64,000 bases of DNA from Hallerella sp964501065 (GCA_964501065.1 CAZCRF010000005.1:1-64000), one strand, 5' to 3'; shown: positions 41,252 to 50,882, counted from the stretch's first letter. Notes: generated by a model not told the origin, from the sequence alone. Numbers and translations are program-made.

Positions 41252-41280
41252 AAAAATCCCCCGCTCTGCGGGGGATTTTC
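41252..41280. terminator. Bidirectional terminator between rbr and mscL
   Basis: AAAATCCCCCGC, loop TCT, GCGGGGGATTTT. A T tract on one side and an A tract on the other let it serve both convergent genes. Confidence 0.9.
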
Positions 41281-41298
41281 CTTTGGCGAAAAGCCAGG

Positions 41299-41745
41299 TC
41301 ATTTGTTCTTGAGCAAGTCGCGGATTTCCGTGAGGAGGACTTCTTCTTTGGACGGTGCGGGCGGAGCGGGCGGTTCCGCCGGTTTTTCCTCTTCCTGCTT
41401 GCGCATGTTCTGCATGAATCCGAGGAACTTCTTCATCACGAGGAAGACGACCAAGGCGACGATGAGAAAGTCGATGACGCCGCCGATGAAGCTTCCGTAG
41501 GGAATTTCGACTCCGGCTGAAGTCGTGTAGGAAAGCGCCTTGAGGCCTTCTCCCGCATCCTTTTGCCCGAACATCGCGATGATGGCCGTGACTCCCGGCA
41601 TCACGATGTCGTTCACGAAAGAGGTGACGATTTTGCCGAATGCGCCGCCGATGATGACGCCAATCGCCATGTCGACAATGTTCCCTTTGAACGCGAACGC
41701 TTTGAATTCTGCGAGTAGGCCCGAAGCCTTTCCTTTAATGTCCAT
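41299..41745 (-). CDS. mscL: Large-conductance mechanosensitive channel
   Basis: A 148-residue channel that opens under osmotic downshock. The N-terminal amphipathic helix and TM1 read FKAFAFKGNIVDMAIGVIIGGAFGKIV, the family signature, and TM2 is GGVIDFLIVALVVFLVMKK. A Pro/Ala/Glu-rich linker precedes the C-terminal bundle helix (LLTEIRDLLKNK). Slightly longer than the E. coli protein because of that linker. GGAGT upstream of the ATG. Confidence 0.95.
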   Translation of the reverse strand: MDIKGKASGLLAEFKAFAFKGNIVDMAIGVIIGGAFGKIVTSFVNDIVMPGVTAIIAMFGQKDAGEGLKALSYTTSAGVEIPYGSFIGGVIDFLIVALVVFLVMKKFLGFMQNMRKQEEEKPAEPPAPPAPSKEEVLLTEIRDLLKNK

Positions 41746-41862
41746 GGTGGACTCCTTTTTTGGAAGTGGAGAAGCTCTGTTGGGATGGTCGCTTCGGCGC
41801 GGCGTTTCGGCTCAGCAGAGCGCCCCATAAAGATAATTTTTTTTGCCATTTTGCACGATTTC

Positions 41863-41868
41863 TATCTT
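41863..41868 (+). promoter_or_regulatory. -10-like TATCTT, 6 bases before the EamA transporter gene
   Basis: TATCTT ends 6 bases before the ATG at 41875; no Shine-Dalgarno is present. Confidence 0.4.
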
Positions 41869-41874
41869 TGCCCT

Positions 41875-42750
41875 ATGTTTTGGGTCACATATGCGATTGG
41901 ATCCGCCTTTTTCCTGGGATTTTACGACATCTCGAAGAAGAAGGCCTTGACGGGGAATGCGGTGCTCCCCGTGCTTTTTTGCGTCAGCCTGACCAGTGCC
42001 GCCCTCCTTTCGCCGTGCCTTTTTCTGGGGAAGATTCCGCGCCTTTCGCTTGCGGAACACGGGATGCTTTTGCTGAAGGCGGGAATCGTCACCGCCAGCT
42101 GGATTTTCACTTTCAACGCCGTTTCGAGGCTTCCCCTGAGCCTCACGTCGCCGATTCGCGCGAGCGCTCCCATTTTTACTGTCGCGATGGCGGTGGCTTT
42201 CATGGGGGAGCGTCCCGCCGCAATGGAGTGGCTGGGAATCGGGATTTCGCTGCTCGCCTATTTTTTGATGAGCGTCGCTTCGCGGAAGGAGACGGGGAAG
42301 TTCTTCACGAACGTCTGGGTGCTTTCGATGTTCTTCGGGACTTTTCTCGGGTCGGTCAGCGGCGTTTACGACAAGTTCCTGTTGCAACGGGCGCACATCC
42401 ATCCGCTGGCCATCCAGTTTTACTTCAACGTTTACATGGCTTGTCTGCAAGGGGCGGGCGTTTTGATTTGCCGGATTTGGGCAAGCGATGATTCGCGTCG
42501 GGTCCGGTTTCAATTTCGCCCGGTGATTCTTGCCGTGGGAGTCTTGCTGGTGATTGCGGACAGGCTCTATTTTTTGGCCGTCCACGAACCGGATGCGCTG
42601 ATTTCGGTGGTGACGGTCATCCGGCGTTCCAACGTGCTGATTGGATTCGCCGGGGGACTTTTGCTCTTTCACGAGAGGCGGTCGCGGGGGAAGTTCTTGG
42701 CGATGGCCGGAATCCTCGCCGGGCTTTTCTGCTTCGCCCTGGCAAATTGA
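41875..42750 (+). CDS. EamA/DMT-family membrane transporter (second copy)
   Basis: A 291-residue protein with about ten membrane helices and two EamA repeats: VSRLPLSLTSPIRASAPIFTVAMA and the C-terminal VVTVIRRSNVLIGFAGGLLLFHERR. It is a different subfamily from the EamA gene at 16 kb. Substrate unknown. The start MFWVTYAIGSAFF is chosen because of the nearby -10 box. Its 3' end overlaps the convergent arginase-like gene by 82 bases. Confidence 0.83.
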   Translation: MFWVTYAIGSAFFLGFYDISKKKALTGNAVLPVLFCVSLTSAALLSPCLFLGKIPRLSLAEHGMLLLKAGIVTASWIFTFNAVSRLPLSLTSPIRASAPIFTVAMAVAFMGERPAAMEWLGIGISLLAYFLMSVASRKETGKFFTNVWVLSMFFGTFLGSVSGVYDKFLLQRAHIHPLAIQFYFNVYMACLQGAGVLICRIWASDDSRRVRFQFRPVILAVGVLLVIADRLYFLAVHEPDALISVVTVIRRSNVLIGFAGGLLLFHERRSRGKFLAMAGILAGLFCFALAN

Positions 42751-43490
42751 ATTTTTGACAGTTCTGCGTTGATGCGGCTGCTCGCTTCCACGTTCTGCGG
42801 ATTTTGGAGGGTGTCCGATTCGGGCGGCTCCCCGCAAATGTCGATGCCCAGGATTTGACGTCTTTCGCATACGGTTTGCAAGAGGCGTTCCAATTTGGGA
42901 AGGGGCAGTCTTCCGCCGTCCCAGTTCGTTTGGAGGGTCTCTTCGGGCAAGACGTCCTTGTCGATGGAAATGTAAATCGGGGCGTCTTCCGGGATGGCGC
43001 TTAAAAGGGCGTTTTCGTCAAAGGATTCGGCGGCGGCTTCCGATTCCGAGAAGAACCGGACTTTGGACGATATGTTCCGGGATTCCCGAACGAGGTCTTC
43101 CTTGACGCCGATGAGGGTGACGCTTTGAAGCCGCGGATTTTCTTCCAAGACTTTTTTCACCCAGCTCCCGCAGGAAAGCATCCCGCCGAATTCAGGTTCT
43201 TGCATGTCGGAATGATGGTCAAAAACGAGAAGATGGAAAGGCTTTTTGATGAAATCCGTCCAAATCTTGGAAAGATGATGGAAATTCCCGGAATCGATGA
43301 AATGGATGTTTTGCAAAGCCCGTTTGGAGAAAAGTTCCCGGATTTGGATTTCCGCATCTTCGTCCAAATAACAATCCGTCCCTTGAATTTGTGTGCAATC
43401 CAAATGCTCGAATCGGTCGAAGTTCTCGCCGCTGCAAAAGCTTTGCCCCGTGTAAATCCCGGAAAGATGGCAGACGAGCGGCTTTGTCAT
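42669..43490 (-). CDS. Arginase/agmatinase-superfamily protein
   Basis: A 273-residue protein with the ureohydrolase metal motifs: LLVFDHHSDMQ (DxHxD type) in the middle and YISIDKDVL (DxD) about 70 residues later, and an early histidine in NFHHLSKIW. Length is a little shorter than arginases. These enzymes hydrolyse guanidino groups using two Mn ions; the substrate (arginine, agmatine, formiminoglutamate) cannot be fixed. The ATG overlaps the stop of pcrA (ATGA). End of the second long minus-strand operon. Confidence 0.75.
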   Translation of the reverse strand: MTKPLVCHLSGIYTGQSFCSGENFDRFEHLDCTQIQGTDCYLDEDAEIQIRELFSKRALQNIHFIDSGNFHHLSKIWTDFIKKPFHLLVFDHHSDMQEPEFGGMLSCGSWVKKVLEENPRLQSVTLIGVKEDLVRESRNISSKVRFFSESEAAAESFDENALLSAIPEDAPIYISIDKDVLPEETLQTNWDGGRLPLPKLERLLQTVCERRQILGIDICGEPPESDTLQNPQNVEASSRINAELSKIQFARAKQKSPARIPAIAKNFPRDRLS

Positions 43491-45625
43491 GGAAGCCTTT
43501 CCAACTTGGCGCGGAATTGCAAGCTGCGCACCGTCGGGAGCTTGTCGAATTGAATCGTGTAGCAGGAATTCTTGGCGTCGGCGGCTAGGATTGTCCCGTC
43601 GCCGAATACGGCGTGTCGGACGCGTTCTCCTTCGAAGAAAAGATTTTGCGGCATCGCCAAACGTTCGGCGTCCTCCCGGATGCTTTGGAGAGCCTTGGCG
43701 CGCAAGTCTTCCGGCAGCGGCCTTGCGAAATCCAGGTTCTCTTCGCCCGCGTCAAAAAGGAATCTCGACGGGAACTTGCTCAAGTTCGCACTCCCGCCGC
43801 CCTCGTTTTCGGAAAGGAAGAGCCTGTCCTTGGCGCGCGTGAAGGCGACATAGGCGATTCGGCGTTCCTCCTCCATCTCTTCCGGAGTTTCGATTTGCGC
43901 GGAAGGGAAGATGCTTTCGTTCAATCCGGAGATGAAGACGTTCCGGAATTCAAGCCCTTTGGCCGAATGGATGGTCATCAGCTTCACGGCGTTCCTGCGC
44001 TCTTCCTTGTCCATGTTTCCGTAAAGCGCGATGCGCGACAGGAAGGATTCGAGGGTTTCGTCGGGGTCTTTGGCTGCCGCCTCGACGCTCTGTTTGAATT
44101 CCGCCAAGTTGTCGAGGCGTTCTTGTTCCGCATCCATGCGGGCGAAATCCGTGAAGCCGGAAAGTTCCAGGATTTCGTCCAAGACGTCGTCCAATTTCTT
44201 GGATTCGATGCCTTTCTGTGTCGTCAGGACGGCGTCGATGTATTGGCGGATTCCCGTATTCTTGAAGATGGGGTCGTCTTGGGATTCGAGAAGCGCGTGC
44301 CAAAGGGAGAGGCGGTTCGATTCCGCGTATTCTTGCAAAAAGGCGAGTTTTTGTTTCCCGATTTTTCGCCCGGGGACGTTGATGGTGCGCAGAAAGGCGA
44401 TGTCGTCTTGCGAAGTGAGCATCCTCAGGTAGGCGACGACATCCTTGATTTCGCGTCTGCCGTAAAAGGAAACTCCCGAAAGGATGCGGTAGGGGATTTT
44501 CCGCCGAATCAAAACTTCTTCAAGGGCTCGGGAAAGGTGGTGCGCCCGATACAGGACGGCGATGTCCCCGAGACTTTCTCCGCTTTTCAAAAGCCTTTCG
44601 ATGGAATCCGCAATCCATTCCGTTTCTTCTTTTGGGGATTTCCCGTGGAAGTAAATCGGCTTTGGACCGTTCTTTCGGAGGGCGTGAAGCTCTTTGGGGA
44701 ATCGGACAACGTTGTGCGCAATCAGGGTGTCCGCAGCCTTTAAGATTTGAGGGCTGCTGCGGTAGTTTTCCTTGAAGACGATGGTCTTCGCGTCGGGATA
44801 TTTCTTGTCGAAGTCCAAGAAGAGCTTGACGTGAGAGCCGCGCCAAGAATAAATGGTCTGGTCGCTGTCGCCGACGATGAAAAGGTTCCGGTGCTTCTCG
44901 GATAAGATGCGGGCGATTTTATACTGCTTTTCGCTCACGTCTTGGAATTCGTCGACTAAAACGTATTCCATCCGGGCTTGCCACTTTTCCCTTGCTTCGG
45001 GGAAATTCTCCAGAATGTACAGGGCGAAGTTGATCAAGTCGTTGAAGTCCAGGCCGAAGTTCTTTTTTTGCTCGTAAAGGTATCGCAAAAAGATTTGCCG
45101 ATTGCCGTCCTTTTCTTCCCCGATGCGGAGCTTCAGCTCTTCGGCGGAAATCCGTACAAATTCGCTGATATAGGCTGTCGTGAATTTCCCGGCTTCGAGA
45201 ACCTGGTCTATCGTCCGCTGCATGGTCGTTTCGCGGAGGGAAATCTTCATGTCGGCAAAGATGCGCTTCAACATTTCCCGTTCGTCGTCGGTGTCCAGGA
45301 TGACGAACTTTTTCGGGTAGCCCAACCGGTGAATTTCCTCTTTCAAGAATCGCGTGCAGAAGGCGTGGATTGTACTGATGAAGCCCAAATCGGCATCGCC
45401 GAGAATCGCTCGGACGCGGCTTTTCATCTCGTTTGCCGCACGGTTCGTGAAGGTGACCGTCAAAATGTTCGCCGGGGAGATTCCCAGTTCGGAAACCAAG
45501 TAGCAGTAACGCGCCGTCAACGCCCTGGTCTTTCCCGTTCCCGCTCCCGCCATCACGCGGATGTGGCCTTCGGTCGTCTGGACCGCCTGCAACTGTTCTT
45601 CGTTCAGAGCGTCCAAAATGCCCAT
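43487..45625 (-). CDS. pcrA: PcrA/UvrD-type superfamily 1A DNA helicase
   Basis: A 712-residue 3'-5' helicase acting in repair and in removing proteins from DNA. Q motif LNEEQLQAV, Walker A AGAGTGKT, motif Ia TFTNRAANEMKSR, Walker B LVDEFQDV, motif III VGDSDQTIYSWRG, motif V TIHSAKGLEF and motif VI VAFTRAKDRL. The C-terminus (GERVRHAVFGDGTIL) is the PcrA RNA-polymerase-binding Tudor-like tail. It starts 5 bases after the flavodiiron gene. Confidence 0.93.
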   Translation of the reverse strand: MGILDALNEEQLQAVQTTEGHIRVMAGAGTGKTRALTARYCYLVSELGISPANILTVTFTNRAANEMKSRVRAILGDADLGFISTIHAFCTRFLKEEIHRLGYPKKFVILDTDDEREMLKRIFADMKISLRETTMQRTIDQVLEAGKFTTAYISEFVRISAEELKLRIGEEKDGNRQIFLRYLYEQKKNFGLDFNDLINFALYILENFPEAREKWQARMEYVLVDEFQDVSEKQYKIARILSEKHRNLFIVGDSDQTIYSWRGSHVKLFLDFDKKYPDAKTIVFKENYRSSPQILKAADTLIAHNVVRFPKELHALRKNGPKPIYFHGKSPKEETEWIADSIERLLKSGESLGDIAVLYRAHHLSRALEEVLIRRKIPYRILSGVSFYGRREIKDVVAYLRMLTSQDDIAFLRTINVPGRKIGKQKLAFLQEYAESNRLSLWHALLESQDDPIFKNTGIRQYIDAVLTTQKGIESKKLDDVLDEILELSGFTDFARMDAEQERLDNLAEFKQSVEAAAKDPDETLESFLSRIALYGNMDKEERRNAVKLMTIHSAKGLEFRNVFISGLNESIFPSAQIETPEEMEEERRIAYVAFTRAKDRLFLSENEGGGSANLSKFPSRFLFDAGEENLDFARPLPEDLRAKALQSIREDAERLAMPQNLFFEGERVRHAVFGDGTILAADAKNSCYTIQFDKLPTVRSLQFRAKLERLP

Positions 45626-45630
45626 GGGGA

Positions 45631-46809
45631 TTACCGCAGGCAGGATTCGACGTAAGCCTTCATTTCGCCGATTTCTTCAGAAGACGGTTTGAAGACGGCG
45701 CGGAATCCGTCTCCGCAGACGTCGTATTTCAAAAGCTTCAAATGCCCGGCTACGAGAGGGACGGCTTCGCCGCTCCAGCCGTAAGAGCCGAAAACCCCGA
45801 CTTTCTTTTTGGCGTTTGAAATGGCGGAAAGCCGTGCGATGAATTCCCAGACGGGGAGAATGGCGTCCCGGTTGAACGTCGGGGAGCCGATGAGGAGAAG
45901 CTTCGCCTTGTCCGCTTCCGCTGCGGCCACTTCGACGGGAGTGATTCCCAAGTCGAACATCTTGACGGCGTATGCGTGTTCCTTTAGAACTTCTGCAGCC
46001 GCTTCCGCCAAGGATTTCGTGTATCCGTAAGACGAAGCGTAGGCGATGACTGCGGAATTGGCTGCGTCGGGTTCTTCGCTCCAGATCTTGTATTTTTCCA
46101 TCACCTTCGAAAAGTCGCCGTCCAAAATCGGGCCGTGGCTCGGGCAAATCAGGGAGATGTCCAAACCGTCGATTTTTTGCAGACCGCTCAAGACGAATTT
46201 TTTGAACGGGCTGAAGATGCAGTCGTAATAAACTTTGAGGGCCGTATCGTAATCGTCTGGTTTGGAGATTTTTGAAAATAGCGGATGATTTTCTTCGTAA
46301 TAATGTGCGCCCAAGAAGTCGCAGGTGAACAGAGTGCGGTTCTCGGGAACGTAGGTGAACATGGAATCCGGCCAATGCAGGTTGGGGGAAATGATGAATT
46401 GCAGGGTCTTTCCGCCCAAGTCGAGCTTCAACGCATTCGTCGCCGCGATGCTTTCAAAATCGGAGTTCGTGATTTTCTTCAAGAACTTGATGGCGCTGGC
46501 GCTGCCGACGACCTTCGCTTTCGGGGCCAGGGACAAAAGGGCTTGCAGGGAGCCGGAATGGTCCGGCTCCGTGTGGTTCATCACGATGTAATCGACCTGG
46601 GAAATGTCGCAGACTTTTTGGAGATTCGAAATGTATTCGGGCGTTTTCTTCGCATGGACGGTTTCGACGATTGCCGTCGCGGAATTCCCTTGCACCAGAT
46701 AGGAGTTGTAGGAAGAGCCGAACGCCGTCGGGACGACGACATCGAAGAAACGCATATCGGGGTCTGACACTCCGATGGAAAAAATCCCTTGGGAAATTTC
46801 TAAAGCCAT
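45631..46809 (-). CDS. fprA: Flavodiiron protein (A-type flavoprotein, O2/NO reductase)
   Basis: A 392-residue protein. The beta-lactamase-like diiron domain (about 1-245) has the ligands in NHTEPDHSGS (HxExD motif), with further ligands in FTCDFLGAH and CPSHGP. The flavodoxin domain (about 250-392) has YASSYGYTKSLAEA for FMN binding. It reduces O2 to water or NO to N2O in anaerobes. A strong GGAGGAAT lies before the ATG; a long upstream extension is spurious. Confidence 0.94.
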   Translation of the reverse strand: MALEISQGIFSIGVSDPDMRFFDVVVPTAFGSSYNSYLVQGNSATAIVETVHAKKTPEYISNLQKVCDISQVDYIVMNHTEPDHSGSLQALLSLAPKAKVVGSASAIKFLKKITNSDFESIAATNALKLDLGGKTLQFIISPNLHWPDSMFTYVPENRTLFTCDFLGAHYYEENHPLFSKISKPDDYDTALKVYYDCIFSPFKKFVLSGLQKIDGLDISLICPSHGPILDGDFSKVMEKYKIWSEEPDAANSAVIAYASSYGYTKSLAEAAAEVLKEHAYAVKMFDLGITPVEVAAAEADKAKLLLIGSPTFNRDAILPVWEFIARLSAISNAKKKVGVFGSYGWSGEAVPLVAGHLKLLKYDVCGDGFRAVFKPSSEEIGEMKAYVESCLR

Positions 46810-46826
46810 GAATTCCTCCGAAAGGC

Positions 46827-47840
46827 TCAGTTGCCCCGTTCCGTCATGGAAAAAATGAGTTCGTGCAATGTGGAAATCTGCTCTTTTGCGGGAAGTCCGT
46901 CCGCCAGGGCCAACGCTTCGGAAATGTGTTCGAGGGCGGCTTCCTTCGCTTTGTCGAAGGCTTGGGCGTCTTGCAGCTTTTTGCGGATTTCTTCGCTGAC
47001 TGCCGGATCCGACGCCCTTTTCAACAAGGAAATCAAAGATTCCTTTTCTTGAACGGAAACGCTTTGTACGTAATAAATGAGCGGCAGGGTCACCAGGCCG
47101 TTCGAGATGTCCGTGAATTTCGCCTTGTCCAAGTCTTTTGCGCCGAATCCGTAATCCAGCAAGTCGTCGATGATTTGAAAGGCGATGCCGAAATGCATCC
47201 CCAGCTGTCCGCATTTTTCGACATCCCCTTCGCTGTAACCGGCCAACACTGCTCCCATTTTCGCACTGGCTTCGATGAGCGCGGCAGTCTTTCCCTTGAT
47301 GATGGCGTTGTATTTTTCTAGAGGGAGGTCGATGTTCCCTGTGCAATCCAATTCGTTGATTTCTCCGGCGATCAAACCGTTCGCCGCATCCGCCAAGGCG
47401 GTCGGGAGAGCTTGGTCCTTTTCGTTCAAAACGCAGCACATGGCTTGCGACAGAATGTAATCGCCGATGAGGACTGCGATTTTGTTGCCCCATTCGACGT
47501 GAGCCGTGCTTTCCCCACGCCGGATGGACGTTTCGTCGATGATGTCGTCATGGACGAGGCTCGCCAAATGCAAGAGTTCGATGGCGGCGCAGGCGCGTGC
47601 CACGCGCTCTTCTTCGGGCGGTTTTTCACCGGAAGAGGCGATGAGACAGAGAATCGTGGAACGGACTTTTTTCCCCTTGCGGCGAAGGAGCTTGAACATG
47701 CGATCGGAGACCCCGTCCGGAGCGGAACGTGCGACCTCTGCGATGAACGCGTCCGAATGGTCGAGGTAGTTCTGGACTTTTTGTTTGGCTTCCGACAGGG
47801 CTGTCAAAAAGGTGGGGTGTTGGATGGTGCGGTCGCTCAC
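46827..47840 (-). CDS. Trans-polyprenyl diphosphate synthase
   Basis: A 337-residue prenyltransferase. First Asp-rich motif LVHDDIIDET, second FQIIDDLLDYGFG, plus KVRSTILCL upstream and GKTAALIEASAKMGA in the middle. Such enzymes build the C35-C50 chains of quinones. The GTG start, 2 bases after the gyrB stop, is uncertain; no Shine-Dalgarno is seen. Chain length cannot be deduced by eye. Confidence 0.9.
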   Translation of the reverse strand: MSDRTIQHPTFLTALSEAKQKVQNYLDHSDAFIAEVARSAPDGVSDRMFKLLRRKGKKVRSTILCLIASSGEKPPEEERVARACAAIELLHLASLVHDDIIDETSIRRGESTAHVEWGNKIAVLIGDYILSQAMCCVLNEKDQALPTALADAANGLIAGEINELDCTGNIDLPLEKYNAIIKGKTAALIEASAKMGAVLAGYSEGDVEKCGQLGMHFGIAFQIIDDLLDYGFGAKDLDKAKFTDISNGLVTLPLIYYVQSVSVQEKESLISLLKRASDPAVSEEIRKKLQDAQAFDKAKEAALEHISEALALADGLPAKEQISTLHELIFSMTERGN

Positions 47841-47842
47841 GG

Positions 47843-49750
47843 TCAAATGTCCAAATCGTTGATGACTTTGTACGCGTTTTCTTCGATGAACTTTCTGCGA
47901 GGCTCCACGTCTTCGCCCATGAGCATGCTGAAAACGCTGTCCGCATAGACTGCGTCGTTGATGTGGCACTTCTTCATGATGCGCGTCTCCGGGTTCATGG
48001 TCGTTTCCGCCAACTGGTCGTAATTCATTTCGCCAAGGCCCTTGTAACGCTGCAACTCGTACTTCTTCTTCTCTTCGGCGTTGATGCTTGCCAGTTCCGC
48101 TTCGTCAAAGATGTACCGGATGGTCTTTTTGCCTTGGAACAGCCGGAACAGTGGCGGTTGGGCGATAAAAACGTAGCCGCCGTCGACGAGAGGCCGCATA
48201 TAGCGGAAGAAGAACGTGAGGAGGAGGGTCTGGATGTGGGAGCCGTCGACATCCGCATCGGTCATGATGATGACTTTGTGGTAACGGAGCTTTTCCAACT
48301 TGAACTCGTTCCCGATGCCGCAGCCGAGGGAGTTCACCAAGTCTTGGATGGTGTCCGCATTCAGGACGCGATCCAGCCCCACCTTTTCCACGTTCAAGAT
48401 TTTTCCGCGAAGGGGGAGGATTGCCTGGAATTCGCGGTCGCGCCCCTGCTTGGCGGAACCTCCCGCAGAGTCGCCCTCCACAATGAACAGCTCGCATTTC
48501 GCCGGGTCGCGTTCACTGCAATCGGCGAGTTTTCCCGGAAGTCCGCCGCTTTCGAGGACGTTCTTGCGACGTGCCAGATTCCGCGCCTTGCGCGCCGCTT
48601 CACGGGCGATGGCCGCGTTGTAAACCTTGTCGACAATCGTTTTGACGACGGCCGGATTCTCTTCGAAGAACGTGTCGAGTTGGCTGCCGAACGCCGTGTT
48701 GACAAGTCCCGCCACTTCGGAATTGCCGAGTTTCCGCTTGGTTTGCCCTTCGAATTGCGGCTGTGGAATTTTGATGGAGATGACCGCCGTGAGGCCTTCT
48801 CGGATATCGTCCGCGTCGATTTCCGTGTCCTTCTTCCCCTTCGGGAGGATTTCCTTGGCGTATTTGCTGATGATGCGGGTCATCGCCGTCTTGAAACCGG
48901 TGACGTGCGTTCCGCCGTCGTGGGTGTTCACGTTGTTCACGAAGCTGAAGAAGTTCTCTTGGTAACCGTCGTTATACCAGAGCGCGATTTCTAGCGGATA
49001 AGTCCCGGCGGTCGTGATGACGTGGATTGGCTCTTCGAACAGGGGCTTCCGATGGGAATCGACGTATTTCACGAAGGCGGAAATTCCGCCCGGGAAGTAA
49101 AAGGAGTCCTTCTTGCCGTCGGGAGTCCGTTCGTCCGCCAGGGAAATGCGCAACCCGCTCATGAGGAACGCCAGCTCGCGGAACCTTTCCGCCAGCGTGT
49201 CGTAGTTGTAAACCGTTTCCGTGAAGATGGTTTCGTCCGGGTAGTATTCGACGGTCGTCCCCGTGGAATCGTCCGACGCTCCGAGATCCTTTTGGGGCGC
49301 AAGCGGGACGCCTTTTGAAAATTCCTGCTGGACGATGCGCCCGTCCCGTTTGACCGTGACAATGAATTTTTTGGACAGGGCGTTGACGCAGCTGACGCCG
49401 ACACCGTGCAAGCCCGCGGACACCTTGTAAGAATTGCTGTCGAACTTGCCGCCCGCATGGAGCTTCGTCATCACGACTTCAATGGTCCCGATGTGCTCCT
49501 TCGGATGGATGTCCGTCGGGATGCCGCGCCCGTTGTCGACGACGCGAATGCCGTTGCCCGGGAGAATGGTCACTTCGATGTGCGTGCAAAATCCGGCGAG
49601 GGCTTCATCGACCGAATTGTCCACGACTTCCCAAACGAGCTGGTGCAGGCCCATGGAATCCGTTGAACCGATATACATTGCCGGGCGGACGCGGACCGCT
49701 TCAAGCCCTTCGAGAACGGTAATGCTTGAACCACTGTATTCTTCAGCCAT
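47843..49750 (-). CDS. gyrB: DNA gyrase subunit B
   Basis: A 635-residue subunit with the GHKL ATPase (VWEVVDNSVDEALAG, VVDNGRGIPTD, GLHGVGVSCVNALS), the transducer domain, and the TOPRIM block VEGDSAGGSAKQGRDREFQAILPLRGKI with the DxD in DADVDGSH. The C-terminus ends FIEENAYKVINDLDI as in gyrase B proteins. It introduces negative supercoils with GyrA. 23 bases downstream of dciA. Confidence 0.95.
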   Translation of the reverse strand: MAEEYSGSSITVLEGLEAVRVRPAMYIGSTDSMGLHQLVWEVVDNSVDEALAGFCTHIEVTILPGNGIRVVDNGRGIPTDIHPKEHIGTIEVVMTKLHAGGKFDSNSYKVSAGLHGVGVSCVNALSKKFIVTVKRDGRIVQQEFSKGVPLAPQKDLGASDDSTGTTVEYYPDETIFTETVYNYDTLAERFRELAFLMSGLRISLADERTPDGKKDSFYFPGGISAFVKYVDSHRKPLFEEPIHVITTAGTYPLEIALWYNDGYQENFFSFVNNVNTHDGGTHVTGFKTAMTRIISKYAKEILPKGKKDTEIDADDIREGLTAVISIKIPQPQFEGQTKRKLGNSEVAGLVNTAFGSQLDTFFEENPAVVKTIVDKVYNAAIAREAARKARNLARRKNVLESGGLPGKLADCSERDPAKCELFIVEGDSAGGSAKQGRDREFQAILPLRGKILNVEKVGLDRVLNADTIQDLVNSLGCGIGNEFKLEKLRYHKVIIMTDADVDGSHIQTLLLTFFFRYMRPLVDGGYVFIAQPPLFRLFQGKKTIRYIFDEAELASINAEEKKKYELQRYKGLGEMNYDQLAETTMNPETRIMKKCHINDAVYADSVFSMLMGEDVEPRRKFIEENAYKVINDLDI

Positions 49751-49773
49751 GAGAACCTCGAATTTTCAAACGA

Positions 49774-50094
49774 TTAGAGAAAACGGATGCCCTTTATGCA
49801 GGGAGCGCCAAGGAGTCCGTTGCATTTGTCAATTATAGCTTTTTTCAGATATTCGGTCTCGGTTTTCCATACGGAATTGGACGCTTTCAAGATCAAGAGG
49901 GAGCCTTTCAAATCGACGATTTGCAAATGTTCCGCGAGGGTCTTCCCGAACAGTTTTTCGGCATTCGTCGTCAAAAGAAATCGATTCCGCTGTTCGCCGA
50001 AGATTCCCTTGGAAAGCATGTCGGAAAGCACCTGCCCCGCCTGTGTCAATCGAGGCGTGTTGTGGTTCTTGGGGCTGTTTTCGTCAAAGCTCAT
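49774..50094 (-). CDS. dciA: DciA-like (DUF721) replicative-helicase operator protein
   Basis: A 106-residue protein of the DUF721/DciA type: a helical start, then EKLFGKTLAEHLQIVDLKGSLLILKASNSVWKTETEYLKKAIIDKCN, the KH-like core with the conserved W. DciA delivers DnaB in bacteria without DnaC or DnaI. It is located next to gyrB, as in many genomes. Its ATG overlaps the mlaE stop. Similarity is short, so the call is moderate. Confidence 0.75.
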   Translation of the reverse strand: MSFDENSPKNHNTPRLTQAGQVLSDMLSKGIFGEQRNRFLLTTNAEKLFGKTLAEHLQIVDLKGSLLILKASNSVWKTETEYLKKAIIDKCNGLLGAPCIKGIRFL

Positions 50095-50876
50095 ACGAGC
50101 AGCAATTTGGACAGGGCGAATCCGCCGATGAGGATGCTGGTCATTCCCGCGACGACGGTCGCCTTGGTGCTTTTCCCGACACCCTCTGCGCCGTTGTGCG
50201 TCGTGTAGCCGAAGTAGCAGGCGTAGCTCGCGATGAAGAATCCGTAGACGGCCGCCTTGATGAGGCCGACGGCGAAGTCCCAGTCTTCGTAAAACATCCG
50301 GACTCCGTAAAAGAAAGTCGAGAACGAGACTTCCTTGTAAAGTGCCGCCGTCGCATAGCCTCCCAAGATGCCGATGAAGATGCTGATGACCGTCAGCACC
50401 GGGAGCATGAAAACGGTGGCGATGAGCCGCGGGGCAAGCAAGAATCGGTAAGGGTTCAGTCCGAGTACGCTGTAGGCGTCGAGCTGTTCCGTGACGGCCA
50501 TTGTCCCTAGTTCCGAGCACATCGATGCCCCGACTCTCCCCGCCAAGACCATTGCGGTGAGAATCGGGCAAAGTTCCACCATCACGGATTTCCCGACCGC
50601 CATCCCGACGAAGACCAGTGGAATCATGTCGCCGAATTGGTAAGCCAGCTGCCAAGCCATGATGGCTCCCGTGGCGAGGCTCGCCGCAAAGACGACGGGA
50701 ATGCTCGACACTCCCGTGATGTACATCTGTTCCACGATGATGTGGGCGTTCTTGAGGGAACCCGGGACGTTCTTCCCCAGCTCCCACATGAAGGCGAAGT
50801 ATCCGCGGACGACGTCAAAGAACTTGCGGACGTAATGTCCCAAGCTCTCTGCGGCCATGTCCATTATAGCGGGCAT
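50091..50876 (-). CDS. mlaE: MlaE-family ABC permease
   Basis: A 261-residue membrane protein with about five helices. SIPVVFAASLATGAIMAWQ, the VELCPILTAMVLAGRVGASMCSELGTM block and ERRNGAEGV-like end (HNGAEGVGKSTKATVVA) are MlaE hallmarks. It would form the lipid-transport permease with MlaF and MlaD-like proteins. The cognate ATPase and MCE protein are not adjacent; an MCE protein is encoded at 21-22 kb. Confidence 0.9.
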   Translation of the reverse strand: MPAIMDMAAESLGHYVRKFFDVVRGYFAFMWELGKNVPGSLKNAHIIVEQMYITGVSSIPVVFAASLATGAIMAWQLAYQFGDMIPLVFVGMAVGKSVMVELCPILTAMVLAGRVGASMCSELGTMAVTEQLDAYSVLGLNPYRFLLAPRLIATVFMLPVLTVISIFIGILGGYATAALYKEVSFSTFFYGVRMFYEDWDFAVGLIKAAVYGFFIASYACYFGYTTHNGAEGVGKSTKATVVAGMTSILIGGFALSKLLLV

Positions 50877-50882
50877 GAAGGG

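Noticed and set aside
46810..47493. A 228-codon N-terminal extension of the flavodiiron gene
   Set aside because: It overlaps the polyprenyl synthase in another frame; GGAGGAAT just before 46809 fixes the start.
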